Notes under the pieces: model-generated | The model's database searches: none | Told to the model about the DNA's origin: nothing | What the model saw: only the letters and a program-made list of their open reading frames with translations | Source: Jackrogersella multiformis | Taxonomy: Eukaryota > Ascomycota > Sordariomycetes > Xylariales > Hypoxylaceae | DNA length: 64,000 bases | Assembly: GCA_902806575.1 (NCBI GenBank) | Contig: CADCXD010000008.1 | Coordinates: 1,426,001 to 1,490,000, forward strand | Direction of reading: 5' to 3' | Part shown: positions 22,181-34,954 of the stretch, one piece after another | Numbering within the stretch: the first letter of the stretch is position 1 | Layout of the letters: each line of letters starts with the position of its first letter | Position numbers and translations under genes: made by a program

Positions 22181-25100
22181 CAGTTCCAAATAGCAACATT
22201 GCTATTATGGTAATGACATAACGACTTTAACGTCTATGGCCGGTCGATCGGAGACATATGTCGAAAGCGGATACGAAATCACCTTAATCCTTAACAAAAC
22301 TTCTATTCGACTTCTTAGCTAGCATGGACAAGCCGCGATGGTTTTGTAAAACATTGGCTTCCTACTAGGCTTTTTATCAAATCACATCTGAGTGTTTCAA
22401 GAGCAGGTCTCCGTCAACGATCTCCTATTTGGTTTATAATTTCAGAAAGCAGTGTCAAGGGTTTTTATTGGCCGATATTTGACGATTTCATGTACAACAC
22501 AGAGTGCTTCGCTTCTCGAATTGTATACTAGGTAGATTTCAAGCATCAGGACTTTTCATTTTAGATTTCTTAATGTGTACTTTCTATTTCATTTCGGGGG
22601 ACACACGGTCAGGAGATACACTGTGCTAGTAGGAAGCGTGGGTTCTTAGCTAGGTCGTTATCCCCGGCGGTAGATCAATACAACCATATCTTAACTCCCT
22701 TTGGGTGTAGCATCACGCAATTTGCAATATGACACAGCCCCCGAATGCATGCACATATCCAGGTAATTGTATCAGGACACTGCCTCATGAGTCCCACTAT
22801 GCCTTACCCTCCACACGCAAGATCCCAAATAAGATCACAAATACCCTGTCTCCCACGTGCGACTAGGGAGTGTAGTGTAGAGTTAAATCTATCCCTAGAT
22901 TCACGACCAACGATTCTGCCCCGGTCACAAGCCAGGGGTTTACGGCTCGGGCCTGACCTAGCGATTTGCCAATCGCGCGCCGGCTAAATCGGAAAGACCG
23001 GCGGAATGCAAATGTAACCTCAAGCAGGCTCGTAGATTGGTCCGGCCTCTAGTCCATTTCCCCACGGGCACATGGTAACTTGTAAGAACTATCAGCAGAG
23101 GAAAGGCGCTGTTCACATTGTCGCTTATAGTACCAAGCCTTGAGGCTCTGTGCTGCGGGAACATTTAATAAAAAAATCATCAGATGGGGCGCCACTACTA
23201 CCATAAGCTCTCATTTTGGACCCATGCAACGTTTCGTAGTGAAAGTTGTGGTTGACGAAAAAAAGAAAAAGAAAACATTCATTGGCACTTCCTTTCTTGT
23301 GGGCTGCCTCCCACGGAATGTAGGCCATTGTTCTAATCAACTACCTATTTATAATATCAGGTCCAAATTAAGTAGTTTTTACAGATTCCGGTGAACTTGG
23401 TTCTCTTTCATCCACTGGACGAGAAGCACTCAATAATCAAGAACTAGGGTCTTCAACACGAGGAATGGAGCGTGGTTACTAGGATCTAATCCGACCTGTA
23501 ACGTACTAATGCTGTGCTCGATCTTTAATCTTCAACGAATGAATCGAGATGTCCCCATCCTGGGCCTGGCGACAAATGGGCGGCCCCCTTAAAAGCCCCT
23601 CCACACCACTCCGGTACACGTTTTAACAGGGTTTAGCACGTGGCGGCCATGCTTATGGCAGGGGGGTGTCCCTCGGGTACATACGCCCATGTTATATGGA
23701 TTTAGAAAGATCGTCGCTCCCAAAATCACACCAAGTTCCTCGTTCAGGCCAGTTCTATATGGGGGATATTACCCGACCTTGTCAGATGTATCTATGCATA
23801 CGTAGGTACTTCGCACATACGAGATGCACAGGGAACACATCCGCATACCTAGCATATTGCGCGTGTCTCGCGTGGCAATAGTGAAACACTACAATGGACG
23901 GCATCTGTGCCTCTTTCTAGAAGGTGTTACTACCGGGCTGTCGACCTTGGAAATTCCAGAGGTACTATGTAATCATCCCAGCGCTTAGCAATTGCGCCGT
24001 TTGAGTATATTGGACGACGATCGCTTATGCCGTCATCTTCCTCTTCATATTCTACACATCTGAGACACCCGTACGGTACGCGTTTTCTGGAGGCGTGTTA
24101 CTATTTGTACCTGACCTTAGGTATGTCAGGTACAACACATGGATGCATATGCGCAACAGTTTACAACGTACTGTCACCCTAAATCTAGGACACATAGTGT
24201 AGATGAATGATACATGGACACCTTGTACCTCAGTAACTAACGAGTGGTAGGAGGTATTTCCTCTTCACCGACGACTTGCTTTAATTTACAATATGTACCT
24301 CTTACCTGGGTAGGTACGTACTTAGATCGTCCACGTCCACGTTCTTTACCAACCCGCGTCCCGAAAACAAGGAACCTCAAGGGTGGCCTTGCTCATAATC
24401 CCTCACACCACGTGGTAAAGATGCAAATACCCGCCAACGACTATATGTACAGTACAAGGATAGGTGGTATGCAAGGATACCGAGACAAGCGAGTCAACTG
24501 ACACGACCGAAGAACTTTTCCACGAGTTTGTATACCTGACACGAGAGCGTCCTTGTGTGATACTAATGCTGAATACTGAATATTCACAATTTAGTCTAAA
24601 GCTTCCCAAATAAAATCAAAAGAACACGGCACTGCCTCCCCCACCACCGCCACGTTCTTACCTTCTTTAGGCGTACCTTCCTACCTCCAGCAGCGCAGGA
24701 CGGTCATTTGCCCCCGCGGACCTTTCCGTTTAAGACACCGATGCGGGAAGGCACAATTATCTTTACCCCGTGTATGAAATCCCCACGGCAGTAACTTCCT
24801 CCAGGATGGTCCCGAACGCCACCGGCCCCCATCCATTTCCCCGGCTGTTTCTTCCGTGCGCCATATGCATGCAATTTGTAATTTTTCTTTGCTTTTTCTA
24901 CAATTCTGAGTGTTTTTCCCCCCTTCTCGGCTGCTTTTCTGTCGGCACCTCCGGGCCAAGCAGATCCTTAATCTGGGTCAGGAGTGCGCGCGGGCATGCA
25001 AATGCTACACACGGACATTGCAGCACTACGGTGTCGATAATTCCACCCCTCCCGTGCGGAGTTTCTACAGTACGGTCGGTACTGGGGAACCTCCCGACAT

Positions 25101-25277
25101 ATGCGGCTTACGGAATACCAAAATGGTTTTTAGGTATGTACGTAATTCTGTGCTGATTACATTGGTACTAGTTTGCGACGGATAATATCGTTCATTAACC
25201 GAGGCTTAGCAAACGGCGGCTAGCAAGCCTTGCTATATCTTACTTACATGTCCTTGTTCGATATGATATGTAGAAAA

Positions 25278-25299
25278 CCCCTAACCCTAACCCTAGGGG
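25278..25299. repeat. Interstitial telomere-like repeat
   Basis: Three consecutive CCCTAA-type units (the last ends TAG), matching the (TTAGGG)n telomere repeat of filamentous fungi in reverse. The flanks CCCC and GGGG make the ends symmetrical. It lies near the change from ordinary to AT-richer sequence. Short enough for chance to remain possible. Confidence 0.6.
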
Positions 25300-27602
25300 C
25301 TGTGTTACTAGCTAGCTAAAGTAACTGAATTGTGGAATTGATAATATGGGTTTCCATGTTTAGCAAGTGACCTTAAAATGTTACATGAACTCTATGAAAA
25401 CGCATATGAAGTATACAGTAGACAACGTAGGGGCGGTGATGTAATATTACGTGAGTGGGTGAAATGGTTAAGGTGCCATTACTTTAGATGATTATGTCCA
25501 AGACATTGACTTAAAGTGCCCTCCGTAGCCACGAAAATATATCTTATCTCTTAGAGCAGGCATCCAAAACCCCCTTAATCATATAAGAATCCTTCGGTAT
25601 AACGTACCTACTCAATAATTGCATCAAGAAGCAGTAGGTAACAACATTATCAGGTAGGCAGAAATAAAATAGTGGCCAGACTTAGATCGTGAACCTCTGG
25701 GTTACGTCAGAGGCCAGGAACTCAAGACTTGTTTACTACCCTTACGAATGTAATGAAATAAAGAAAACTTGGAGTTTCTCTATTTACCAGTTGCTCTAGT
25801 TGGTATTAACTTCTCAGACTGCTAGGCTAGTCTTCCTAGGACTCGTTGGGGACTCATAACGGCAGGTAATGGAATATCTTCACCTTTAAATGAGTATAAT
25901 ACCGTGGAATAATGATGATGAGTTTGTTTACGTCCTCCGGACGTATGCTATCTAGGTAACTACATACACCAAGCGCTTGATAGCGCGAAGGACGTCCAGA
26001 GTACCCCTAAGGGCAGAGCTGGAGTATCGCCTGACATAGCCTCATGGAATAAGGTGGATATGGAATGACTAGGTAGGCACTTACCTAGGTAGTTTATTAC
26101 TCGCAATCCCAGGTTAAGTTATTAAACTTCAATCTGCCTATCTACCTAGGTAGGAAGGTAAATTAGTTGGTGTCGAGACTTTTATGAGGTTATTAGTAGG
26201 TTGTATACCAAGGTAGAGAAATATGATAGTTCAATACTGATGACGGCTTATAATAACGTTCTTGGTAAACACTGTGACTATTGTAGGTAAATGTGTTAAG
26301 ATAAGAATCTCTTTTCAAGGGATTTGAGGGCATATTGTAGGATGGTTAAAAATATTAAACTTGTATAACTATAACTAGTTGAGTATCATAGCCTCAACCT
26401 ATTTGCTGAAGTCTTTATTTTTCCTCATCCCTAACCAAATCCTACAGGCTATTGTTAATTGTAAACTTTGTTAATAACTCCCCTTTCCATCTTTTTAGCT
26501 ACATATCAGTCAGTACGCCTTGCATATTACTGCGTAGTTAGAAGCTATTTCTAATATTAACTACCCACGTAAAATATTAACCTTGTATAAAGTTTAAGGG
26601 TCCATACATTAATATACGGCTCTTTAGGTTAGCATATGTGGTTATTACATACCTATATACTAATATGCTTAGCTTAAATTTGTCTGTTTATACAGTGTAG
26701 TGATTCCGAGCCCTAGGTCGAGCTCATAAGTCGGAACCGAGGCCACACAAAAGGATTGTAAAGTATTACTAAAAAAGGAAGCATATCCATATATCATACT
26801 AAAATTAAGCTCTCATGGTAGCTTTAGTTCTATTACGTGATATTAGGGATGTATGAATAGCCTCCATGATTTAGAGTGCTGAAGTGGGGCTCTATAACCC
26901 CCTGGTTTCCCTTAGATTCATACTAAAATATGAGCAATAGGACTTTTGATAGGTATGCATATCGATATAAACCGTGGTATTGGCAGGATGAAAAAGCTAC
27001 CCCGGTAACACGTAGGCTTAGCTTAACTTCTAGATATAGCATATGCAGCAGATGTGGCAAAGTTTCGAAATGAATTTCATGTAAGAAGGTAGCTTCGGAT
27101 TACCTCTTCTAAAGCCATACCTTACCTAAATAAGCACCTAGGTATTTAATTATAGGAGAGCATGTTTTCGATTCTGACATAAACCCCCACAGAGTACCGC
27201 GCAGTCCCCCCCGTATTTGCTCCTTAATCATCTTAAGTCTCTAGTGTACCGGCTAAGTTACTCTTTTTCATAAGGCTGAGTGGAATGTAAATGGAAACGT
27301 ACCCTCGCATATGTCAAAAACCCTTGTCTATGCAAGGCACCCGCCTAGTCTCACTACATAACACAGTAGGTAGGTACCTACTAGGTCAGCCTCTAGGTAT
27401 TCTGCATGTACCTAGTGCATAAATACAGCCTCAATTTCTCATTCTCGACTTATCTACCTTCTCAGATAGGCATTTACTTCTTACCTAAGCTCCCTAGACC
27501 AGTTCCAATTGTCGATCTGCCGACAGGCGCCACACGCCACCATGTCGCTATTCTTATTCCCCAGAACACCTATACCTAAACCCGCCTGGATGGCTATGCT
27601 GC

Positions 27603-27640
27603 TTACCTACCTACCTACCTGTCTGCCTGCCTGCCTACCC
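27603..27640. repeat. CCTA / CCTG tetranucleotide microsatellite
   Basis: About four CTAC-type units followed by TGTCTGCCTGCCTGCC. An ordinary tetranucleotide simple repeat. Confidence 0.85.
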
Positions 27641-27854
27641 ACGCGCACATGATGTATGGTTGCTTGCATGCAACATCCGCGTTCATCAACCCGCATGAAA
27701 ATATTAAACCTTGGACTTGGGATTCGCTTGAAGCTCGCCGGAGATCTTACATAAGCCTCAAGACTCGAACTATAGGCATGGATGTCTCTTAAGGTAAACC
27801 GCCGCGATGTGTAACTTAGACTCCGAGAAGGGTTATAAAACATTCTAAATAAAG

Positions 27855-28441
27855 AGTGATGCTAATACTTGCTGATTGGTTTTTCTCGGGTTTAACAGAT
27901 TGGGTTTCTTCGGATTTAACAGACTGATTTTTAGAACAGCTGCCAGCAGCTGCGGACCACTTGCATACTTATTTTCATCGCCATTATTTCTGTATTGCAA
28001 ATCTTTAAATACTGTCTTTTTAATCATTCGTATTTAAACTAGGTGATTTTCTAATATTATAAGACCCGACTGTAGAATCGGGCGTATACGTACTTCGTAG
28101 CTATGTACACATCTCTGCAGGCTTTGCGATAATATAGTCCTTGACAGCAGGAGACTTTGTTGTTGCCCCGGAGCGGGTCCTACTATAACTCCTGTCGTAT
28201 CAGTAGGTAAGGATAGATAACATTAATGTCGAGGCGGCAGAGTTATCGTTTTCAGTAGCCATTATGAGATAGTAAGGCAAAAAGTAATGTAAAAAGTGTC
28301 GTTGTACAAAATGTTGAAAGAGCGGTATCTAAAAAATTGCAATGGAAATAGGGGTGTAGGTGGTGCGCAGCTGTCAGCAGCTGTTCTAAGAACCAATCTG
28401 TTAAATCCAAAAAAATCCAATCTACAAGTAGCATCACTTTA
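27855..28441. mobile_element. Inverted-repeat element, diverged, possible MITE or fold-back
   Basis: Left arm 27855-28010 and right arm 28441-28290 (read on the minus strand) are related. Both begin with AAAG..TGATGCTA, then share GATTGG, GGATTTAACAGA, TTAGAACAGCTG, CAGCTGCG, CCAC, ATTGCAA and TTTA-rich ends in order. The left arm has an extra copy of the TTTAACAGATTGG block. The 300-base centre shows no gene. No clean target duplication was found; AAAT/TTTAAAT flanks both outer ends. Both arms can be read as protein with shared words (DLTD, FLEQL, HLH, YFH), so they may be two inverted copies of a decayed coding fragment rather than transposon termini. Confidence 0.55.
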
Positions 28442-29323
28442 AATGAGAAATGTGATTGGCGCCGGTAGGGTACCTAGGTATGTATGTATTTTAGGCATAT
28501 TATTATAATCCCATCTCACACCTTGCGACGCACGCACGCACATATCGCCAAGTTAAGACGCTATACTAGGTACACAGAGTATACCTGCGCTAGCTACGTT
28601 ACACAAAGAGTTTGAAACTCGCCCCCTATTATATTTCTGTTCTATACCTACCTTACCTACCCCAGTATATAAGCTACTTACATACAGGTAGGTATGCATC
28701 TATCATCCGGTAGAGGACGCACGTATGCAAGTCTATTATAGACAGCAGTATCTTATAGCACGTCTGGGTAGTATGATGCTTATAGATACGAATAATTACA
28801 TAGGTAGTCTTTGGGGTCTCCTCCGGAGAACATCAGTGCTATTCGTATATGCGGAGATGGGTTCTACTTCCCTCCCCACCCACGCAATCCCACTCGTGAT
28901 TAAACTCTCTGGATCACGGGGGCCGGAACGTAAATAAATAGTAGGTGCCGAAGTTAACGACTACTTGATAGATGCTGCGTCTATGGATACACCCACGTAG
29001 TAGACAAACAGATGTTGCCTCCTTGAAGCATTTTCATGCTTGCTTCGAGGCGGCACATCTCGACCCCACACGAACCCTTCTATCTCTACCCGAAGCTTGA
29101 GTTAAGGAATAACTCCTTTGCCTCTCTATCTCTTAGAGGATCGTATCTATGGGTCTTCCGCTTGCGCCCCCTTTTTTTAATGCTTGTATGTGTGGGACTG
29201 AATGGATCACGATTGTTTCGTATGCACGAACATAATCCTCTAGCCCGAGCCCTGATAACCTAGCGCCACGCTTGTTTATGTTTCTTCCCATCCCTAATGT
29301 CGTCACAACTTCGCTTTCACGAG

Positions 29324-32300
29324 TCATTGAGGCACATGACCTTCAAGTCCGGCAACGATAGCCAAATTGACTTGACTTAGTTGCTCATGGGCGTCGCCGC
29401 TTAGTCCAACTCCGGCCAGGAGAGCTATGGCCTCGACGACATCCTCCGGCTCTAGCATATGCCATTTAGCCAGAGTGACCTTCGTGCTAGCACCGATAGT
29501 AACAGTAAAGATGTTGTTGGTATCGACTTGCGTGACGCTGATACCGTTCAAAGCCCGGAACATGTCCTCATCAGTGAAGTCGTCACCCATACACAAGACG
29601 AAATCTAGCTTTCCTTCTTCGCTCTTGCCATTTACCGATGCAGCTATGTTTGCAATGTCGGAGTTGTAGTCGTTGACCAGGCGTTTGGCGATCTCGCCCT
29701 TGTTGATGAAGGTCGGCCGTACCTCTAGGTTAGCCTTACCCTTCATTACGTCGACTTCCCATTTCTGGACAACGGTCGCCTCGAGCTCCTTGTACAACGC
29801 TTGTGATGAATGCAAGCCTTGTTCCGGGTCAGCCTGGCGGTAATGCCAGGTCAACGCGCAACGCTTGCGCTCTATAAACGAGCCTGTTCAAAACTAGTCA
29901 GTATAGCACCTCTTAACACGCTGTACATTGTAAAAGCGACCTACCGGGTACACGGTCGGTATATTTCTGGAAGACGTCGACCACGTCTGCCTGCCAGTTC
30001 ATATCTAGTTTCTCTGCGAGGTTCTCCCAAGTGTCCTCGCCTGGATGTCTAATAAAACTTCCATGTTCGGCACTGAAGCCCAACTCTGGAATGTGGCCTA
30101 GATGTTGCTGTAAGAAGTCCTGATCTCTGCCCGAGATGATCCACACAGCATTGCGGTGGTCTGCCGCCAGCGCCTTCAACGTTTGGATGACGCGCTCTGA
30201 CGGGACAGCCGCTTGAGGGTCCCTGACAATTGGAGTGAGCGTGCCATCGTAGTCAAACATGAAGAGGCGCTTGTTAGCTTGGCGGTACTGCTTCAGCATG
30301 AGCGTGCGGTCAAGCAGTGGCGTAACATTCGCGTTCTTGTTTGACGCTAAGGTGCCGACGAGCTTGCGTAGGAATTTGGCTATCCAACTTTGCACGTTTT
30401 GCATGGTGACGTGCCGGTAGAGACTCGATTGCATTGCCTGGCGTTTTTCGGCGGACATAGTGAGTGCATTATTGATTTGGTGGGCGACGTCGGTGAGATC
30501 CCAGGGGTTTATATGTATTGCATCGCGCAGGCTTCCTGCAGTACCGCTAAACTCCGAAAGGATTAGCGGACCATGCGTGTCGCGCTGGCACACAACGTAT
30601 TCCAGACTGGTGGTGTTCATGCCATCTCGAACCGACGTGATCAATCCTATGTCCGCGGCTCTTAATAGCGCGAAATACTCTTCCGGCGACAAATACTGTG
30701 GATAATGCTGTACGGGCGAAAACCCTAGACTGCCATACGTGCCATTAATTCTCATGACCAACTCATTCACCCTGCTTGCGATCTTGTTCTCTGGCTCCTC
30801 TCCTCCCTCCTCGATGGTGTTTGGCGAGGTGACCTGAACCAGCACCACCTTCTCTCTCCATTCGGGGTAGAGCTCCAAAAATCTTTCGAATGCCATGAGC
30901 TTCTGAGCGACACCGCGGACACTATCCAGTCGGTCACGCCCCACAACAATTTGTTTGTCCTTGTAAAGATCCTTTAAGGCGTCATACATCTTTGAGACGT
31001 CATTAGACCACGCCATCTGTTCTACCTTGGCCACGTCAATGCCGATGGGGAAGACGCCGACTTCCACGCGAGCCCCGTACGCATCGACGCCAACTGAATC
31101 CGAGGGGAAATCGAGGATCCGGGTGCAGCAGCTGGCGAAATGACGCGAATAGCTGTAGGACTGAAACCCAACGAGGTTGGCACCAAGCATGCCCTCAAGC
31201 ACTTCTTTCCTCCGAGGCAAACACCTCAAGAACTCACTGCTAGGAAACGGGCAGTGGAGGAAGAACGAGATATACATGTTGGGCATTCTTTGCCGCAGCA
31301 TACTGGGGAGCAACAGGAGATAATAATCGTGAATGACAACAATATCTCCTGGCTTATAGATCTCGATGATCTTGTTGGCAAACTTGAGATTCGTGCGGAA
31401 GTAGTCGGCCCATTCGACACGCTCTGATCGGCCATCGTTAGGCTCGTGTTGCTTGTAGTGGAACAAGGGATATATGGTGTGTTCGGCATATCGCCTCCAC
31501 CGTCCTTGGTCGTTCAATGTGATGCCCTCGTCGCTTGTCTCAGTATCGTCGGCGAGCCACACAGGCACTGTCTGGATGCGCTTGTCATGGGCAAGCAGCT
31601 GCTCCAGCTTCACCTGGTGCTCCTGTGGAATCCATAAGCCATCGACCTCGGGAGGCGTCGGTGGCGTTTCTCCGTCTAAGGGTATGGGGGCCGAGAGGTG
31701 GTTCAGACCCGGAATGCTCGCGGTCGTGTCTGGAATGGTTTCCGGGGCGGTGAAAGATTCGGCGAGCGATTCGATCTCGCCCGTCCATGCAACTACAGTA
31801 TGGTTCCAAGGTGTTTCGTCGGACGAGAGGTAGGAAAATGAGTCGAATAGAGCCGATTGGCCGCGCCGATAACCCAATTCCTATTTGAAATTAGCCTCGC
31901 AACGAGATTACAATAAGAACAAGACCATACTAACCCAATCGCCGCCCCTGTGGTACTTGAGGGAGTGAGGGGTGGTGAAGGTAACTGAGATGATGTTGCC
32001 GCTGAGAGCTAAATCAGGGGCAGAAGCCTTAATTTCCGAGATAGATTCCCTCCGACCCTGTAATGATATGCTCATCCGCCGTAAGACATCCTGGTCTGAG
32101 GTGGCTCCCTTTACCAGATCGGCGGGAGAGGATATCTCTGCAGAGGAGTCTGGCGGAGGCGCATTGGAGACATCGCCCTTATCTTTGGTGGAATCCTGAT
32201 TAAAGTAGCTAATACTAGAGGTTTTGGTAGAGTCGCTGCTCGTCCGTGATAGATAAGTCGATGGTTGTATGCCCGGGGTTACGGGGACTCTCGTAACGGA

Positions 32301-32465
32301 ATTTCGCTCGTGAGGCGGTAGGTCGGGCGAATCTTGCGAACCTTGAGAACCTTGCGAACCTCCTCCAGTAGCGGTAGCGGAATCGCGAGGGGAGAAAGAC
32401 ATCTGTTCAGCTTCCTTCGCGACCTTGTTGGCAGTTGTCTCGGCTTCTTGTTTGCTTTCTGCCAT
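29324..32465 (-). CDS. tps2: Trehalose-6-phosphate phosphatase Tps2
   Basis: Trehalose-6-phosphate phosphatase, the second step of trehalose synthesis, acting with Tps1 in the cytosol. Exons 32465-31935, 31880-29945 and 29883-29324; introns 54 and 61 bases, phases 0 and 1; 1008 residues. Residues 1-150 are a Ser/Thr-rich lead with phosphosite-like RRMSISLQGRRES. A GT20 (trehalose synthase-like) domain spans roughly 275-700 (VIHDYYLLLLPSMLR, FPIGIDVAKVEQ, SVRDGMNTTSLEYVVCQ); in Tps2 proteins it is non-catalytic. The HAD phosphatase domain begins with FDYDGTLTP near residue 720 (nucleophile and acid/base aspartates present), then IISGRD, and MGDDFTDEDMFRAL in exon 3. Catalytic motifs are intact, so it should be active. 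Tps3/Tsl1-type regulatory subunits are excluded by the intact DxDGT motif. Confidence 0.95.
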
Positions 32466-34954
32466 TACTGTCTTAGCTTTACCCTTTACTCTCTGAATGG
32501 TCGGTATGTATAAATGAACGACTTAAATATGGCGGTGACGCAGCAAAGGAGACAGGAAGATTCACAAGGCAAGTAAACTAAAGGAACAATTGGTAATTAG
32601 AAGGTGAGATGAGATTATCGGCGATACCCGTGGGTTGACAACAAGACGGTGAAGACAGCACCGGCGGGCTGTTAAAGCCAGGAAAGACAACGTAGGTACC
32701 TAGGTAGGTTAGGTAGACACGGGCAAGTTCAAATAACGGGTAAGGTATGTATTGAATGGATGGTAGGGATAGTGTAGTGTAGTGTGTTGTATTGTAGTAT
32801 AATAGTGTAGTGTAGGAGTAGAAGGCTAGAACAGCATAGGCTCATGGCGGGGCCGCCATCGTCGTCGTGATTATTGGTTTATTTCTACCTTAGCTGCTTA
32901 GGTAGGATAGTGGGGTACCGAGTATTAAAGCGAGGCAACACCTGGTTCGTGATGAAAGTGGAAGAGTGAGTACCTTGGAAGAGTACCTAGGTGCTAGGTG
33001 GTGTAGAAGAGTGGAAATAGGTATGAAAGAGTAGTAGGTATGTAGATGTAGATGTGGGTTACCTGACGACGACAAAGTTCTTTTTCTTCTTTTTCTGTTG
33101 AACGCGCCAACCACCGTGGGAAGTTCTCGCGGGAAGTTCTCAGCTTTGAAGTTGACCCCGGCCTTTCTCGTTTCTCGTCTCGCCTCTCAACTCTCGACCC
33201 AGATCTAGCTTGAGCGGTTCGTTCCGACTGCGGGACTACATACATACGTAGGTAGGTATTTATGTAGAGGTGGGCAGATCAGGTACGAAAAGGAAAAAGA
33301 CAAAAAAGCATGTGCGTATAATGAATGAATTATGTACCTCAATTAAACAGACACTTCCAATCAATACCACGAGAAACCAACACCAAGACAATAGGTATTA
33401 TTTTAGGTTGGTGAGCACAGACGGACGGACGGCTCCAGGTGTGTATATGTCAATGTAATGTAAATGTAAATGCGAATGCAAATGCAAATGTAAACGTAGA
33501 TGTAAATGTTAAATCAATCAATCCATCCATCCATGTAGGTTGTTGTATGTAGGTGGGTAGGTGGTGATGCTCAAGGATGGTGGGGTAAAAGAAGTTGTGA
33601 GCCTGTGACGCTGGCACATGTTGAAAGACAGGCTGGGAAGTCTTCCAAGTAACAGTCCAGTTCCTACCGTATGTAGGTAGGTACCTAGTACCTAGGAGGT
33701 AGGTACCTAGGTAGGTAATCACTTACAATCGTGGAAGAAATGGGAAAGGCAAAGAAAAGCATTGGCTAGGACGGCCCGCTATAGTACGTACCTTGCACCT
33801 TGCCCTTTTCACTTTTCACTTTGCACCTTGCAACTACCTAGTGTAATGACGTAGGAGAAATGTCAAAAAAATTAGCCTAAATGTGACTTTGAGAGAGTAG
33901 GAAGCGCCGAGTATTTATGTTAGCACAAACTCCGAGGGAAATTGACAACTACATTAAAAAACGTGGATCTAATAGCCGAGCGGACTTACGATTGCCCCCA
34001 TTGAGTTTCCCTACCTAAATATACCTAGATACATATATACCCAGGTACATAATGCTGGGTACATGTACCTAAGGTACCTATGTTGTATGGTTCATAAGCG
34101 TTATCGATTTGATCGCTATTGGGCGCCTTAAACTCTCCCCAATCAATCAATCAAGAGTACTGGAGCTGGAGGCGACTTTTAAAAAGCCCAACAGCATAAT
34201 AGATAGTGCCGCAATGATACATCTTTCGATAGAACACCGCTATCGGGTACGAGCAAGCCCAAATGTCGCCAGTATATTTGTATATTATTACATAGACAAA
34301 TTCCAAACAGACTGCATCATTGGGGACTTCGATTGGGTGTATGCAATGCTGTCTTAACTCCTCACAGGTAAAAGAAGCCTTATTGTGTTCGAGACCGGCC
34401 TATGGTCCGACTCGCAGTCAAACGGCCCGTTTTTGGGCCTCTTGATGTGGCCTGTCTGCTGGGGAAATAAGTAAAAACTGAATCGAAAGTCCAAGGTGAT
34501 TGGCTCTACTATGATGGGGTATATAGATTACCACTCTGAAGATCCCGCCAATATTCTTAGAACCACGAATACCTACATAGGTAGGTACTACATCATAAAT
34601 CAGGTATAAATGTAAACTAATATCGCTTCGAATACGTCGTATCGGGACAGCTACACTAGGTCAATTATGAAATGAGGGATTAGATACCTAGGTATCTTAG
34701 GTAGATAACTGTACACAATTGCTGGCTGAGGGCTTTCACGGTCCGGTAACCCCCACAATGCAGCCGATAGATAAAGGTCTTAATTGTGCATCCCAGGAGC
34801 ATATCGTCCGGTTGATTATCGTGAAAGTATAACTCAAATCTAGAGCTTCACCACAACGGAAGCTCTAGGAATGACTATGTCCTTAAATTTTAGATGTCCG
34901 TGTTATTTTCGCATTGCTTAGACGAAACGAAGGGTTTACCTTCGAACACTGTTG
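32466..34954. other. Intergenic with dense simple repeats
   Basis: 2.5 kb between the tps2 start and the cog5 stop, both on the minus strand. It holds the tps2 promoter and long leader. Simple repeats are a GTAGT-type tract (32772-32820), a TGTAAA/TGCAAA hexanucleotide tract (33452-33510) and several TACCTAGGTA clusters (32693-32715, 33671-33718, 34020-34082, 34680-34705). The 90-codon frame at 33450-33722 is just the repeat translated. No gene seen. Confidence 0.6.
33452..33510. repeat. TGTAAA/TGCAAA hexanucleotide repeat
   Basis: About nine to ten imperfect copies of a six-base unit varying between TGTAAA, TGCGAA and TGCAAA. Simple tandem repeat. Confidence 0.85.

Larger units (their letters stand above)
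22181..29323. other. 7.1 kb gene-poor region with repeats
   Basis: No gene could be supported. From 22.2 to 25.2 kb base composition is ordinary with many short frames, none protein-like (the 128-codon frame at 24770-25156 overlaps a similar-length frame on the opposite strand). From about 25.3 to 28.7 kb it is AT-richer with frequent TAGGTA motifs. It contains the telomere-like tract (25278-25299), a CCTA/CCTG microsatellite (27603-27640) and an inverted-repeat pair (27855-28441). Confidence 0.55.

Noticed and set aside
24681..25156. Overlapping 92- and 128-codon frames on opposite strands
   Set aside because: Neither has leader, splice or family support; likely chance frames.
29427..31833. 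Several plus-strand frames of 60-119 codons
   Set aside because: Antisense of tps2 exons.
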